Source: Sphingomonas rubra
GTDB taxonomy: Bacteria > Pseudomonadota > Alphaproteobacteria > Sphingomonadales > Sphingomonadaceae
Assembly: GCF_900115745.1 (NCBI RefSeq)
Contig: NZ_FOXP01000001.1
Location: 418,459-482,458 of the forward strand
Direction: 5' to 3'
Length of the DNA stretch: 64,000 bases
A program made the position numbers and the translations under genes. The stretch's first letter is position 1. Each line of letters opens with the position of its first letter. Positions 16,588 through 25,026 of this stretch are shown here, in pieces. The notes under the pieces are model-generated. The model searched no databases and was not told where the DNA came from. It saw only the letters and a list, made by a program, of their open reading frames with translations.

Positions 16588-16816
16588 ATGCCTGATCGTT
16601 TCACCGTCCAGCACCGCGAGGTTGGAATGCTGCGCATCTATTTGAAGCCGTCTGACAAGGTCGGCCCACGTCGCTTCTGGGGTGCGACCTTTCTATCGCG
16701 AGCTGATCCGCACCGCGAAGGCGGACGGCATCATCAACGCCGTCGCGCAGAACATGCATTACGGCTTCAGCAATCGCGGCCCGGCGGCATTCAACCGTTC
16801 CGATCCTGAAAGCTGA
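16588..16816 (+). pseudogene. DUF190-like gene, frameshifted and truncated by repeat B
   Basis: The first frame reads MPDRFTVQHREVGMLRIYLKPSDKVG, a DUF190-like start. After ~31 codons similarity continues in the +1 frame from about 16682 (PFYRELIRTAKADGII, then NAVAQNMHYGFSNRGP), which matches the family's core. The coding signal ends abruptly at about 16790, where repeat copy B begins, and both frames stop within or just before the repeat. DUF190 proteins are common beside CrcB and other fluoride exporters, so this is likely a dead partner of the CLC-F gene. The frameshift and truncation are read from the sequence; the family call is from memory of the motif. Confidence 0.6.
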
Positions 16817-17012
16817 CTGGCAGGAAAGTCCCCATGAGAAGTCCGTCAGCCGGGGCCATGACCAGCCGGTCGGCTTCCGACCCAAAGGCAGACGTAGCGG
16901 TGGCAAGTTGCCGGTCTTGGAAGCTGACGTTCTGAACCGGGGTTCTGGCACACGCAAATCCCTGGAAACCGTGGTTGCGTCTGCAGCTTCAAAACCGACC
17001 GGTTCTGACACC
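16791..17012. repeat. Dispersed palindrome-ended repeat, copy B (most complete)
   Basis: The most complete copy, about 222 bp. The left part carries TCCTGAAAGCTGACTGGCAGG and AAAGTCCCC, shared with copies C and D. The right part carries the block shared with copies A and E: CCGGTCGGCTTCCGACCCAAA, GTTCTGAACCGGGGTTCTGG, CACACGCAAA and the terminal palindrome TCAAAACCG-ACC-GGTTCTGACA. It has cut the DUF190 gene and precedes a LysR gene. There is no coding sequence inside. Confidence 0.75.
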
Positions 17013-17107
17013 GTTGGCGGTTAATGTTGCACGCCATCGCCCTCAACCAAGCCGTCCTGATACGCACTGTGAAAACTCTCGATCTTTGAGCGAAATTCAG
17101 TCGCAGA

Positions 17108-18001
17108 CTAACTCCTGAGGCGCAGCGCATCGACCAGCAAACGGAACGCCAAGGAGTTTTGTCGTCGGCTCGGATAATACAGGTGATAGCCCGAGAACGG
17201 CGGACACCAGTCAGCCAGCACGCGCACCAGCCTGCCGGAGGCAAGATCATCCTGAACCTGGTCAACGGGAATGGACGCCAGACCGTGACCGGCAAGGGCG
17301 GCCTTGCGGATCAGGCCTGAGGTATTGAACGTGAACTGGCCATCAACACGCACGTTGATCTGTCGTCCATCCTTCTCGAACTCCCACGCGTAGAGGGCTC
17401 CTGCGGAAACCAGGCGCAGGTTGATGCAGTTGTGACCAACAAGGTCCTGAGGGCTTTCGGGCAAGCCGCGTGCTTCGAGATAGGCGGGCGTTCCGACGAC
17501 GGCCATCTCAAGATCAGGGCCGATGCGAACTGCGATCATATCCTTCTCGATCGCTTCGCCGATCCGCACGCCGGCATCGTACCGCTCGGTCACGATATTC
17601 GACAGGCCGACGTCGATCACGATCTCCAGTGTGATGTCGGGATATGAGTTGGCGATCTTCTCCATCGCGGGCCACAAAAGGGTTTCCGCTGCATGCTCGG
17701 TGGACGTTATGCGGAAATGGCCGGCCGGCTTATCGCGCAGCTCGCCCAGCTCCGCCAATCCCGCCTCGATCCCATCCAGATGGTTTCCCACCGTGGCAAG
17801 CAGCCGATCACCGGCTTCTGTCGGCACCACGCTCCTTGTGGTGCGCGTCAGCAGGCGAACGCCGATACGCTCTTCAAGCGCCCGGAGGGTATGGCTTAGT
17901 GCGGATTGTGAAACGCCGAGTTGAGCAGCCGCCCGCGTGAAACTGCGCTCCCGTGCGACCGCAACGAACGCGACCAGATCGTTCAGGTTTTCACGCGCCA
18001 T
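17108..18001 (-). CDS. LysR-type regulator (probably of the adjacent reductase operon)
   Basis: A 297-aa LysR regulator. The helix-turn-helix is within NDLVAFVAVARERSFTRAAAQLGVSQSALSHTLRALEERIG, the linker and effector domain follow, and the end is VDALRLRS. It belongs to the large group that controls divergent oxidoreductase genes, and here it is divergent from an aldo/keto reductase across ~160 bp. It likely responds to an electrophile or aldehyde and activates the reductase/SDR/monooxygenase genes. That is inferred from layout. Confidence 0.88.
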   Translation of the reverse strand: MARENLNDLVAFVAVARERSFTRAAAQLGVSQSALSHTLRALEERIGVRLLTRTTRSVVPTEAGDRLLATVGNHLDGIEAGLAELGELRDKPAGHFRITSTEHAAETLLWPAMEKIANSYPDITLEIVIDVGLSNIVTERYDAGVRIGEAIEKDMIAVRIGPDLEMAVVGTPAYLEARGLPESPQDLVGHNCINLRLVSAGALYAWEFEKDGRQINVRVDGQFTFNTSGLIRKAALAGHGLASIPVDQVQDDLASGRLVRVLADWCPPFSGYHLYYPSRRQNSLAFRLLVDALRLRS

Positions 18002-18098
18002 AAACGGGCCGCGTATCGGGAGGCCTGATGTGTGATAGCACGAGTTTCATGAGCAATGCTCATATCCTCTTGCGTGCTTTCATGTCTAATCCTGATAG

Positions 18099-19148
<1,050 letters not shown>

Positions 19149-19156
19149 GCGCATCC

Positions 19157-19179
19157 GGGCGGCGCGCCTCGCGCCGCCC
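19157..19179 (+). terminator. GC-rich hairpin, weak terminator or attenuator
   Basis: A 9-bp perfect stem GGGCGGCGC / GCGCCGCCC with a 5-nt loop, starting 9 nt after the aldo/keto reductase stop. Only a short pyrimidine run follows, so read-through into the SDR gene is likely. Confidence 0.45.
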
Positions 19180-19211
19180 GCTTCCCAAACGTCTCACAAG
19201 GACATTGCATC

Positions 19212-19985
19212 ATGAACACCCCCGTATTGGAGGGCCGGATCGCGCTCGTCACCGGCGGATCGAAGGGCATCGGCTTCGGCTCGGCCCAGCGCCTGATCGA
19301 GGAAGGCGCGTTCGTCTACATCACTGGCCGCGGCAAGGACGCGCTAGACGCAGCCGTAGCCCGGCTCGGCAGCTCGGCCGTTGGGATCGAGGCGGACGCC
19401 TCTAGCAAGGCCGACATGACCGCAGTCGCCGAACGGATCAAGCAGCAGCACGGCAAGCTCGACATCCTGTTCGCTAACGCCGGCCTCGGCCATGCCACGC
19501 CGTTTCCCGACCTGACCGAGGCGCAGATCGACAAGGAATTCGGCGTAAATTTCAAGGGCGTAATCCTGACCGTCCAGTCGATGCTCGGCGTGCTGAGCCA
19601 CGGCGCGTCGGTGATCCTCAATGCCTCGATCACCGCCGACATGGGTCTGCCCGGCTTCGGGGTTTACGCCGCCACCAAGGCCGCGGTCCGCTCGCTGGCG
19701 CGGAGCTGGACAACGGACCTCAAGGACCGCGACATCAGGGTCAACACGATCAGCCCCGGCGTCGTGCCCACCGAAGGATATAGCGACGAGCAGGGCATGA
19801 CCCAGGCGGACGTCGATGCGTATGTCGAGCGCGTGTCGAAGGAGATCCCGGCCGGCCGGGTTGGCACCTCTCGCGAAATGGGTGACGCCCTGGTCTTCCT
19901 GGCATCCGACGCCAGCAAGTATGTGCGCGGCATCGATCTCGTGGTCGATGGCGGCATGACCCGCGTCTACGCGGGCAAGGCCTGA
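19212..19985 (+). CDS. Short-chain dehydrogenase/reductase
   Basis: A 257-aa classical SDR. The Rossmann motif TGGSKGIG is at residues 15-22. NAG is in LFANAGLGHA, the catalytic Ser is in ILNASITADMG and the YxxxK pair is in VYAATKAAVRSL. The C-terminal block ends GIDLVVDGGMTRV. It is an NAD(P)-dependent alcohol/ketone oxidoreductase of unknown substrate, on the same strand as the aldo/keto reductase and overlapping the next gene by 1 nt (TGATG). Probably part of an electrophile-detoxification operon under the LysR gene at 17108. Confidence 0.9.
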   Translation: MNTPVLEGRIALVTGGSKGIGFGSAQRLIEEGAFVYITGRGKDALDAAVARLGSSAVGIEADASSKADMTAVAERIKQQHGKLDILFANAGLGHATPFPDLTEAQIDKEFGVNFKGVILTVQSMLGVLSHGASVILNASITADMGLPGFGVYAATKAAVRSLARSWTTDLKDRDIRVNTISPGVVPTEGYSDEQGMTQADVDAYVERVSKEIPAGRVGTSREMGDALVFLASDASKYVRGIDLVVDGGMTRVYAGKA

Positions 19986-20332
19986 TGTCTGAATCAGCAG
20001 CGAAAGGTCGATCAATGACGACGAGTAAACAGGACGAGATTCACATCGTCTGCACGGTACACGCCCAGCCCCAGCATCGTGATCGCGTCGGCGAACTGCT
20101 CCTGGAGCTTGTCGAACCGGCGCGAGAGGAAGCCGGCTGCCTCTACTATGATCTCTATCAGGAGCGGGACCGCCCCGACACGTTCGTGCTTCTCGACGGT
20201 TGGGCTTCGGACGCCTCGCTGGCCTCGCATGCCGTCCATCCTAACGTCACGCGCGTTGTCGATCAGCTCCTGCCGCTGCTCTTATCGCCGTTGGAGCATC
20301 TACATAGCCGCAGGATGTCTGACCCGGCCTAG
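19985..20332 (+). CDS. Antibiotic-biosynthesis-monooxygenase-fold (YgiN-like) protein
   Basis: A 115-aa protein starting at 19985, with an alternative ATG at 20015. The core HIVCTVHAQPQHRDRVGELLLELVEPAREEAGCLYYDLYQ fits the ferredoxin-like ABM fold, and the later SHAVHPNVTRVVDQ is also typical. YgiN-like members are quinol monooxygenases or small dimeric stress proteins. It is the last gene of the reductase set, consistent with quinone or electrophile handling. Substrate unknown. Confidence 0.8.
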   Translation: MSESAAKGRSMTTSKQDEIHIVCTVHAQPQHRDRVGELLLELVEPAREEAGCLYYDLYQERDRPDTFVLLDGWASDASLASHAVHPNVTRVVDQLLPLLLSPLEHLHSRRMSDPA

Positions 20333-20674
20333 CCGTTCACGCCCGCCTCCACATCCGCTTGATCCTCGCCAATTCGCCCAATTTGCGAAGCGAGGCGCTA
20401 ACGGTGGTAAGAAAGAAGTGTCGAAACCAACCGGTTTTGGAACCATGTCCTAATCGTCAGTTGGCGGGGTGGGGCGTACTGGTCTTGAAAGGCCACGAAG
20501 GCGACGCTGGCGATTTTGGCGCGACGCTTCCTTGACGGCTTGGGGGTCATCCAAATCAATCATGCTGCTGGTCCTCGGGAAAGGCCGGCGCGCGAGTTGC
20601 GCCTAATATCCTGTTCCGAGCCGGAAGGCGTTGCGGGTCTAGTTTCGCTGAAATGGTCGGGTTGGCTGCCGCTT
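20333..20674. other. Intergenic stretch with no gene seen
   Basis: No convincing gene is present between the ABM-fold gene and the arsR operator. Around 20417-20450 the sequence GTGTCGAAACC-AACCGG-TTTTGGAAC resembles a degraded version of the palindrome found in the dispersed repeats, so this may be a sixth, decayed boundary mark. Confidence 0.45.
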
Positions 20675-20700
20675 CATATATCTGCTAAGCTGGATATATG
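20675..20700 (+). promoter_or_regulatory. ArsR operator overlapping the arsR start codon
   Basis: A perfect 8-bp inverted repeat CATATATC (20675-20682) / GATATATG (20693-20700) with a 10-nt spacer. The last three bases of the right arm are the ATG of arsR. This is the only AT-rich patch in a GC-rich region. It is a strong candidate for the ArsR binding site controlling arsRCBH. Confidence 0.75.
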
Positions 20701-21030
20701 GAAAACGGTTCGGCTATCTCCACATTGGGCGCGCTTGCGCAAAGCACGCGGCTCGATGTGTTCCGCCTGCTGGTGCGCCATGAACCGGACGGCCTCGCTG
20801 CCGGCGATGTCGCCCGCCAGCTCGACGTGCCGCAGAACACCATGTCAGCGCACTTGGGCATTCTCGCCCGCGCCGGCCTAGTCCGTTCCGAACGGCATAG
20901 CCGTTCGATTATCTACCGCGCCGATCTGGACGGGCTGCGCGGGCTGATGCTGTTCCTCGTTAAGGATTGCTGCGCCGGTTCGCCTGAACTGTGCGCGCCG
21001 CTCCTGGCCGAACTCACCCCCTGCTGCTGA
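20698..21030 (+). CDS. arsR: ArsR arsenic-responsive repressor
   Basis: A 110-aa ArsR/SmtB winged-helix repressor. The HTH is GDVARQLDVPQNTMSAHLGILARAGLV. Unlike the classical ELCVCDL site on the recognition helix, the cysteines cluster at the C-terminus: CC at 91-92, C99 and CC at 109-110. This is the layout of C-terminal thiol sensors in alphaproteobacterial ArsR proteins. The ATG forms one arm of the operator palindrome and no Shine-Dalgarno sequence is evident. It precedes arsC by 11 nt. Arsenite sensing is inferred from the operon. Confidence 0.9.
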   Translation: MENGSAISTLGALAQSTRLDVFRLLVRHEPDGLAAGDVARQLDVPQNTMSAHLGILARAGLVRSERHSRSIIYRADLDGLRGLMLFLVKDCCAGSPELCAPLLAELTPCC

Positions 21031-21041
21031 AAGGACGCCCC

Positions 21042-21470
21042 GTGGCCGTCGATATCGTAATCTATCACAACCCCGAGTGTGGCACGTCCCGCAACACGCT
21101 GGCGATGATCCGCAATGCTGGCATCGAGCCGCACGTTGTCGAATATCTGAAGACGCCGCCCTCGCGCGCGTTGCTGGTCGAGCTGATCGATCGCGCCGGG
21201 ATCACGCCCCGCGATCTGCTGCGCGAGAAGGGGACGCCCTACGAGGAGCTGGGCCTTGGTGACGATGCGCTGTCAGACGACGCGCTGGTGGACGCGATGA
21301 TGGCGCATCCGGTCCTCATCAACCGGCCTCTGGTCGTCTCGCCGCTCGGCGTGAAGCTGTGCCGTCCGTCCGAAGCAGTCCTCGATCTGTTGCCAGAGCC
21401 GCAGCAAGGTGCGTTCGCCAAGGAAGACGGTGAAAAGGTCGTGGACGCGTCGGGTCAGCGCCTCGCCTGA
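21042..21470 (+). CDS. arsC: Glutaredoxin-coupled arsenate reductase ArsC
   Basis: A 142-aa ArsC of the glutaredoxin-dependent class. The start is GTG at 21042 after an AAAGGA site; the longer reading from 20991 overlaps arsR. The catalytic Cys is 13 in [12 protein letters not shown]. The conserved downstream segment [23 protein letters not shown] carries the Arg residues that bind arsenate. It reduces arsenate to arsenite for export by ArsB. Its stop overlaps the arsB start by 1 nt. Confidence 0.93.
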   Translation: MAVDIVIYHNPECGTSRNTLAMIRNAGIEPHVVEYLKTPPSRALLVELIDRAGITPRDLLREKGTPYEELGLGDDALSDDALVDAMMAHPVLINRPLVVSPLGVKLCRPSEAVLDLLPEPQQGAFAKEDGEKVVDASGQRLA

Positions 21471-22753
21471 TGCTGCTCGCGCTCGCTATCTTCGTTGCCA
21501 CGATCGCGCTCGTCATATGGCAACCCAAGGGCTTGGGCATTGGCTGGAGCGCGCTGGGCGGGGCGGCTGTAGCGCTACTCGTCGGGGTCGTTTCGCTCTC
21601 CGACGTGCCGGTAGTGTGGGGCATCGTCTGGAACGCGACCGCGACGTTCGTCGCGATCATCATCGTTAGCCTGTTGCTCGATGAAGCCGGGTTCTTCGAA
21701 TGGGCAGCGCTCCACGTCGCACGCTGGGGTCGGGGGCATGGTCGCCAGCTGTTCGTGCTGATCGTCCTGCTCGGCGCGGCGGTGTCGGCGCTGTTCGCCA
21801 ATGATGGCGCGGCCCTGATCCTGACGCCGATCGTCATCGCGATGCTGCGGGCGCTGGGATACAAGGACAAGGCCACATTGGCGTTCGTCATGGCGGCGGG
21901 GTTCATTGCCGATACCGCCAGCCTGCCGCTGGTCGTCTCCAACCTCGTCAACATCGTGTCGGCCGACTTCTTCCGGATCGGCTTTGCCGATTATGCCTCG
22001 GTGATGGTGCCGGTCGATCTGGCGTCGATCGCCGCGACGCTGGTCGTGCTGCTGCTGTTCTTCCGGCGCGACATACCGGCGAGCTATGACGTGGCGCAGC
22101 TCCGCGCACCCGCTGATGCGATCCGCGATCCTGCCACGTTTAAGGCGGGCTGGGTCGTCCTCGCCTTGCTGCTCGCCGGCTTCTTCCTGCTCGAACCTAT
22201 CGGCGTGCCGGTCAGCGCCGTCGCTGCTGCCGGTGCCGTTCTCCTGCTCGTCATCGCCGCGCGCGGCCATGTCATCCAGACGCGCAAGGTGCTGGTCGGC
22301 GCGCCGTGGCAAGTCGTGATCTTCTCGCTCGGCATGTACCTGGTCGTCTACGGCCTGCGGAATGCTGGCCTGACCGATCATCTTGCCGGTCTGCTCGATC
22401 GCACCGCGCAAGGCGGCGTATGGGGGGCGGCATTCGGCACCGGGATTATCGCCGCGCTGCTGTCGTCGGTGATGAACAATATGCCAACCGTCCTGGTGGG
22501 GGCGCTGTCGATCGACGCGACGCACGCCACGGGCGCGATCAAGGAAGCGATGATCTACGCCAACGTCATCGGTTGCGACCTTGGGCCGAAGATCACGCCG
22601 ATCGGCTCGCTCGCGACGCTGCTGTGGCTGCACGTCCTCGGGCAGAAAGGCATCCGGATCGGCTGGGGCTATTACTTCAAGGTCGGCGCAACGCTCACCA
22701 TCCCGGTGCTGCTGGTGACGCTCGCCGCACTCGCGATAAGGCTTAGTCTGTAA
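21470..22753 (+). CDS. arsB: Arsenite efflux transporter ArsB
   Basis: A 427-aa, roughly 12-helix ArsB antiporter with family motifs [35 protein letters not shown] and [18 protein letters not shown]. It exports arsenite or antimonite using the proton gradient; no ArsA ATPase is nearby. TGATG overlaps occur on both sides (arsC and arsH). Length and motifs are complete, so it is expected to be functional. Confidence 0.94.
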   Translation: MLLALAIFVATIALVIWQPKGLGIGWSALGGAAVALLVGVVSLSDVPVVWGIVWNATATFVAIIIVSLLLDEAGFFEWAALHVARWGRGHGRQLFVLIVLLGAAVSALFANDGAALILTPIVIAMLRALGYKDKATLAFVMAAGFIADTASLPLVVSNLVNIVSADFFRIGFADYASVMVPVDLASIAATLVVLLLFFRRDIPASYDVAQLRAPADAIRDPATFKAGWVVLALLLAGFFLLEPIGVPVSAVAAAGAVLLLVIAARGHVIQTRKVLVGAPWQVVIFSLGMYLVVYGLRNAGLTDHLAGLLDRTAQGGVWGAAFGTGIIAALLSSVMNNMPTVLVGALSIDATHATGAIKEAMIYANVIGCDLGPKITPIGSLATLLWLHVLGQKGIRIGWGYYFKVGATLTIPVLLVTLAALAIRLSL

Positions 22754-23496
22754 TGCCGTTGCGCACGCTCTCGGATCCCGATCATCTGCCTGCCCTTGAT
22801 CGGCGCTATGCACTCGATCGTCCCGCCCTTGGGTTGGGGGCCGGTAATCCTCCCCCGCGCATCCTGCTGCTCTATGGCTCCTTGCGGGAACGGTCCTATT
22901 CGCGCCTGTGCGTTGAGGAAGCGGCCCGCCTGCTGCAATTTTTCGGCTGCGAAACGCGTATTTTTGACCCCGCCACGCTGCCGTTGCCCGATCAGGTGAC
23001 GGGGGACGATCACCCGGCCGTCCGCGAATTGCGGGAACTGTCGATGTGGTCGGAGGGGCATGTGTGGTGCAGCCCAGAGCGGCACGGCCAGATTACCGGC
23101 ATCATGAAGCTACAAGTCGATCACCTGCCGCTCTCGATAGGTGGAATGCGACCGACACAGGGCCGCACGCTTGCGGTCATGCAGGTGTCGGCCGGTTCGC
23201 AGTCGTTCAACAGCGTCAACACGCTGCGCGTCCTCGGCCGCTGGATGCGAATGGTGACGATCCCGAACCAGTCGAGCGTCGCCAAGGCCTTTCAGGAGTT
23301 CGATGAAGCGGGGCGCATGAAGCCATCCAGCTATTACGATCGGATCGTTGATGTGATGGAGGAGCTGGTGCGGTTCACGGTGCTGCTTCGGCCGCACGCG
23401 GCCCAGCTCGTTGATCGCTACTCGGAACGAAAGGAAGCCGGGGTGCCGATCGACCCCACAACCGACCTGTCGAGCATCGCCACGGCTCGGGTATAG
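22753..23496 (+). CDS. arsH: ArsH NADPH-dependent FMN oxidoreductase
   Basis: A 247-aa ArsH flavoprotein. The FMN-binding block is [24 protein letters not shown] and the later [20 protein letters not shown] and [10 protein letters not shown] are family signatures. ArsH reduces quinones, oxidises organoarsenicals and contributes to arsenic and oxidative stress resistance. Its ATG overlaps the arsB stop, so arsRCBH is a single operon. The end of the gene abuts the interrupted repeat copy C. Confidence 0.92.
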   Translation: MPLRTLSDPDHLPALDRRYALDRPALGLGAGNPPPRILLLYGSLRERSYSRLCVEEAARLLQFFGCETRIFDPATLPLPDQVTGDDHPAVRELRELSMWSEGHVWCSPERHGQITGIMKLQVDHLPLSIGGMRPTQGRTLAVMQVSAGSQSFNSVNTLRVLGRWMRMVTIPNQSSVAKAFQEFDEAGRMKPSSYYDRIVDVMEELVRFTVLLRPHAAQLVDRYSERKEAGVPIDPTTDLSSIATARV

Positions 23497-23497
23497 T

Positions 23498-23757
23498 GGT
23501 CACAACCGAACGAGACTGTTGAAAAACTCGGCGAGCAGGCAGTGCGGCCACCTCACGTGTAATATGATTGCTTGCCGTTGGTCTCTTTTACACAAGATGT
23601 TGTGACAGTCGGGGCTATACGAAAATAATATTCCTCGAACCAGCGCCCCTTCCAAGCCAAAGCGACTTTTTCAACAGCCTCGAACGGTTGTGACACCACG
23701 TACCGACGGCTTTCGACCGTTTTAATCCTGAAAGCTGACTGACAGGAAAGTCCCAAT
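23498..23757. repeat. Dispersed palindrome-ended repeat, copy C (split by a MITE)
   Basis: The left remnant GGTCACAACCGAACG (23498-23512) and the right remnant CGAACGGTTGTGACACCACG, continuing with TTTCGACCGTTTTAATCCTGA, match the uninterrupted copy D at 50837 once 168 bp plus a 6-bp duplication are removed. The right part also shares AAAGCTGACTGACAGGAAAG with copies B and D. It lies immediately after arsH. Confidence 0.78.
23513..23680. mobile_element. 168-bp MITE-like element inside repeat C
   Basis: A non-coding element with 18-bp terminal inverted repeats AGACTGTTGAAAAACTCG (left) and AGGCTGTTGAAAAAGTCG (inverted right end), 16 of 18 identical. It is flanked by a 6-bp direct repeat CGAACG (23507-23512 and 23681-23686). 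The interior is less GC-rich than its surroundings and has no plausible gene. It was probably mobilised by a transposase encoded elsewhere; the parent IS family is not assigned. Confidence 0.82.
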
Positions 23758-23836
23758 TTAAGACGTTGCGGGTCACGTGAACGAAGGGTGAGTTCTAGAG
23801 CCACGACGGAGGCCGCTACCCTCTCTCGGAATCCCG

Positions 23837-24415
23837 TTACTGCCCTTCCGCGCTGATGCTTTCTTGCTCCGGCGCTGGAAGGTGGCGGTAGAGTGTTGGA
23901 ACTGAGACCCCGATCGCGGGGGCGATCTCACGCATCGGCATCCCGGACGCCAAGAGTTTGCGAGCAGCCGCGAGCCGGTTGGGCGTCATCACCGTCTTCC
24001 GGCCGCCCACCCTCCCCTCCCGCCGCGCCACCGCGAGGGCGGCTGTCGTGCGTTCGCGGTTAAGGTCGCGCTCCATTTCAGCCATGGCAGCCATAATGTG
24101 GAAGACGAGCTTGCCGGCAGTGCCGGCCGTGTCGATGCCGTCGGTCAGCGATCGGAACCCGATGCCGCGCTTCGCCAGATCAGCGGCCAGGTCGACCAAC
24201 CCCTTCATCGTTCGGCCCAAGCGGTCGAGCTTCCACACGACCAACACGTCGCCGGGTCGGGCATGGGAGAGCGCGTCTGCCAAGCCGACGCGGTTCGCCT
24301 TCGCACCGCTCGCCTTGTCGCTGAAGGTCCGTTCGCAACCTGCCTCGCGCAACGCATGGAGCTGCGGTGTCAGATCTTGTTCCGCTGTCGAGACCCGGGC
24401 GTAGCCGATCAGCAT
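23837..24415 (-). CDS. Serine recombinase (resolvase/invertase, TnpR-like)
   Basis: A 192-aa small serine recombinase. The catalytic Ser is residue 9 in YARVSTAEQD. Further family motifs are LVVWKLDRLGRTMKGLVDLAADL and AAMAEMERDLNRERT. A C-terminal HTH (REIAPAIGVSVPTLYRHLP) binds the recombination site. It resolves cointegrates or inverts DNA. No Tn3 transposase is present, so it is either a stranded transposon resolvase or a plasmid multimer-resolution system. The upstream region carries repeated GTTCTCA motifs. Confidence 0.9.
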   Translation of the reverse strand: MLIGYARVSTAEQDLTPQLHALREAGCERTFSDKASGAKANRVGLADALSHARPGDVLVVWKLDRLGRTMKGLVDLAADLAKRGIGFRSLTDGIDTAGTAGKLVFHIMAAMAEMERDLNRERTTAALAVARREGRVGGRKTVMTPNRLAAARKLLASGMPMREIAPAIGVSVPTLYRHLPAPEQESISAEGQ

Positions 24416-24418
24416 GAA

Positions 24419-24550
24419 GCGTTCTCAAAACTCATTTCTTGTGCCTAGCACGGGTCCCCGCAATCGAGAATGTGTTTTGATACGTCCGTGACCGCTGCTA
24501 GACGTTCTCATATGATGGCGCGTCAAAATCGATCATTTGTGAGAGAACGC
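24419..24550. promoter_or_regulatory. Candidate res site for the serine recombinase
   Basis: Upstream of the recombinase start are GCGTTCTCAAAA (24419), GACGTTCTCATATG (24501) and the inverted TGTGAGAGAACGC (24538-24550). Three copies of a GTTCTCA-like motif in both orientations over ~130 bp fit the multi-subsite architecture of res sites next to their recombinase genes. The subsite assignment is tentative. Confidence 0.5.
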
Positions 24551-24670
24551 CGTGCCGTCGTTGCCAGCCCTCACGCAGGTCCGCGATAGCCCGAACGCAA
24601 GCGCTGCTCCGTGGGAATAGAAGGGTAGAGCGAGACGCGCGACAGCTACTGGCCGCCGCACGCGGCGGCG

Positions 24671-24997
24671 ATGGATCCCGATGACGTTGTGCGCGTCAAG
24701 ACACGGGACTTCCGTTCAGCCATGGCTGAGCTGCCGCGTCATCAGCGCGTGATCATCTCGCTTTCCGTCCACATCCTGCGCGCCGCGATGGCGCGGTCGG
24801 GCGAGGCACGGGTGGACGTCGTCGAGGTGCGGCTCGCGCTGCGTTGTCTCCTGCCCCATTGCGCGGAGCGGTGGCCACTGGAGCTGTTCTGGGGTTCGAC
24901 CGCTCAAGAGAATGAGATTGGACGGGCGCCGGGGACCACTGCGGCGTTCAACGGGATTATCCGGCAGCTGCGGCTCGCCGGGCGCTACGTCGACTAG
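24671..24997 (+). CDS. Hypothetical protein
   Basis: A 108-aa protein, MDPDDVVRVKTRDFRSAMAE at the start, with helical content, several Arg-rich helices and a WPLELFWGSTAQENE segment in the second half. No domain is recognised. An ATG start with GC3-rich codons and an unbroken reading frame suggests a genuine gene. It lies between the recombinase and the exonuclease gene and may be plasmid-backbone linked. Function unknown. Confidence 0.55.
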   Translation: MDPDDVVRVKTRDFRSAMAELPRHQRVIISLSVHILRAAMARSGEARVDVVEVRLALRCLLPHCAERWPLELFWGSTAQENEIGRAPGTTAAFNGIIRQLRLAGRYVD

Positions 24998-25026
24998 GCG
25001 CCGCTCGCGGCCCGTTTCCGTGATGG

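Noticed and set aside
23553..23804. 83-aa frame across the MITE and repeat C
   Set aside because: It spans an insertion junction, so it cannot be an ancestral gene.
24450..24670. CRISPR-like repeats near the resolvase
   Set aside because: The GTTCTCA motifs are irregularly spaced, in both orientations and without spacer structure; a res site fits better.
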